32,393 nucleotides of DNA from Gammaproteobacteria bacterium (GTDB lineage Bacteria; Pseudomonadota; Gammaproteobacteria; Chromatiales; Chromatiaceae): positions 1 to 32,393 of the forward strand of contig JAAAOQ010000064.1 in NCBI GenBank assembly GCA_009908845.1. Direction: 5' to 3'. This document shows positions 32,316 to 32,393 of the stretch, one piece after another. The notes under the pieces are model-generated. The model was not told the DNA's origin. It did no database searches and saw only the letters and a list, made by a program, of their open reading frames with translations. How positions within the stretch are numbered: position 1 is the stretch's first letter; every line of letters begins with the position of its first letter. A program made the translations under genes and the position numbers.

Positions 32316-32393
32316 ATGATGCCAACACTCTTGTGGCAGCGCTCCATCGGCATCCTGCCGGTGGCCCTGCTCTGCGCGCAGCTGACCTACGCC
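32316..32393 (+). CDS. Exported protein, 5' end only
   Basis: Only the first 26 codons are in the window. ATG 32316 (or 32319) follows a GGAAGAGAG ribosome site. The peptide is a Sec-type signal: short polar start with Arg, hydrophobic core IGILPVALLCAQ, and a possible cleavage after LTYA at the window end. The promoter module upstream is shared with the Mo enzyme and the diheme cytochrome, so this is probably another periplasmic component of the same system, for example a cytochrome or binding protein. The family cannot be named. Confidence 0.7.
   Translation, partial: MMPTLLWQRSIGILPVALLCAQLTYA

Overview
The window is about 32 kb of GC-rich, gene-dense DNA from a proteobacterium. A Chromatiales-type gammaproteobacterium (purple sulfur bacterium or relative) fits the families and codon use, but no photosynthesis or rRNA gene is present, so this is inference. 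There is no tRNA, rRNA, CRISPR array or complete insertion sequence. Two themes dominate: metal homeostasis (about 1-19.6 kb) and a molybdenum respiratory or dehydrogenase locus with its regulators (about 19.7-32.4 kb).

Metal half. At the left edge is a likely zinc operon: the end of a His-rich DUF2796/ZrgA-like periplasmic protein, an ABC ATPase and an FtsX-type permease. Next come a rubredoxin/rubredoxin-reductase fusion in AT-richer DNA, a 3' fragment of the zinc enzyme MetE, folK, a sigma-54 activator and a COG2836 membrane protein. An outer-membrane receptor carries the CxxxM and HxM motifs of the OprC/NosA copper site and is followed by an exported DsrE protein. A zinc-starvation set follows: a COG0523 GTPase with a His-rich loop, a cysteine-poor DksA2-type regulator, DUF1826, a second COG0523 gene broken by an internal deletion, TonB, ExbB (no ExbD) and a ZnuD-like receptor. 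Two near-palindromes of the Zur type (core ATGTTATAsCAT) sit in the divergent promoters dksA2/DUF1826 and exbB/znuD and tie these genes into one predicted Zur regulon.

Molybdenum half. moaA (cofactor synthesis) is divergent from a five-gene operon: a Tat-exported type II DMSO-reductase-family catalytic subunit, a four-cluster Fe-S subunit, a TorD-like chaperone, a heme-b gamma subunit (the ABDC order of ser/clr/ddh loci), and an Mrp-type P-loop ATPase with an extra N-terminal cysteine cluster. Then follow a TorR-like response regulator (minus strand), a diheme cytochrome c, a soluble TorS-like hybrid kinase, a decayed second TorR-like regulator, and the start of another exported protein at the right edge. 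The substrate cannot be read from sequence; selenate, chlorate, dimethyl sulfide and hydrocarbons are all precedents.

The most striking signal is non-coding. The promoters of the Mo operon, the cytochrome gene and the right-edge gene share a module of GTTYAC-like direct repeats at identical spacing (21 bp, 22 bp, then 10 bp to the -10). It resembles tor boxes and probably binds the TorR-like regulator. The regulator-promoter-target block appears to have been duplicated, with the second regulator now a pseudogene. Several other genes are also reduced to remnants (metE, COG0523 copy 2, an AAA/DUF4143 ATPase, probably exbD), so the region has undergone repeated deletion.
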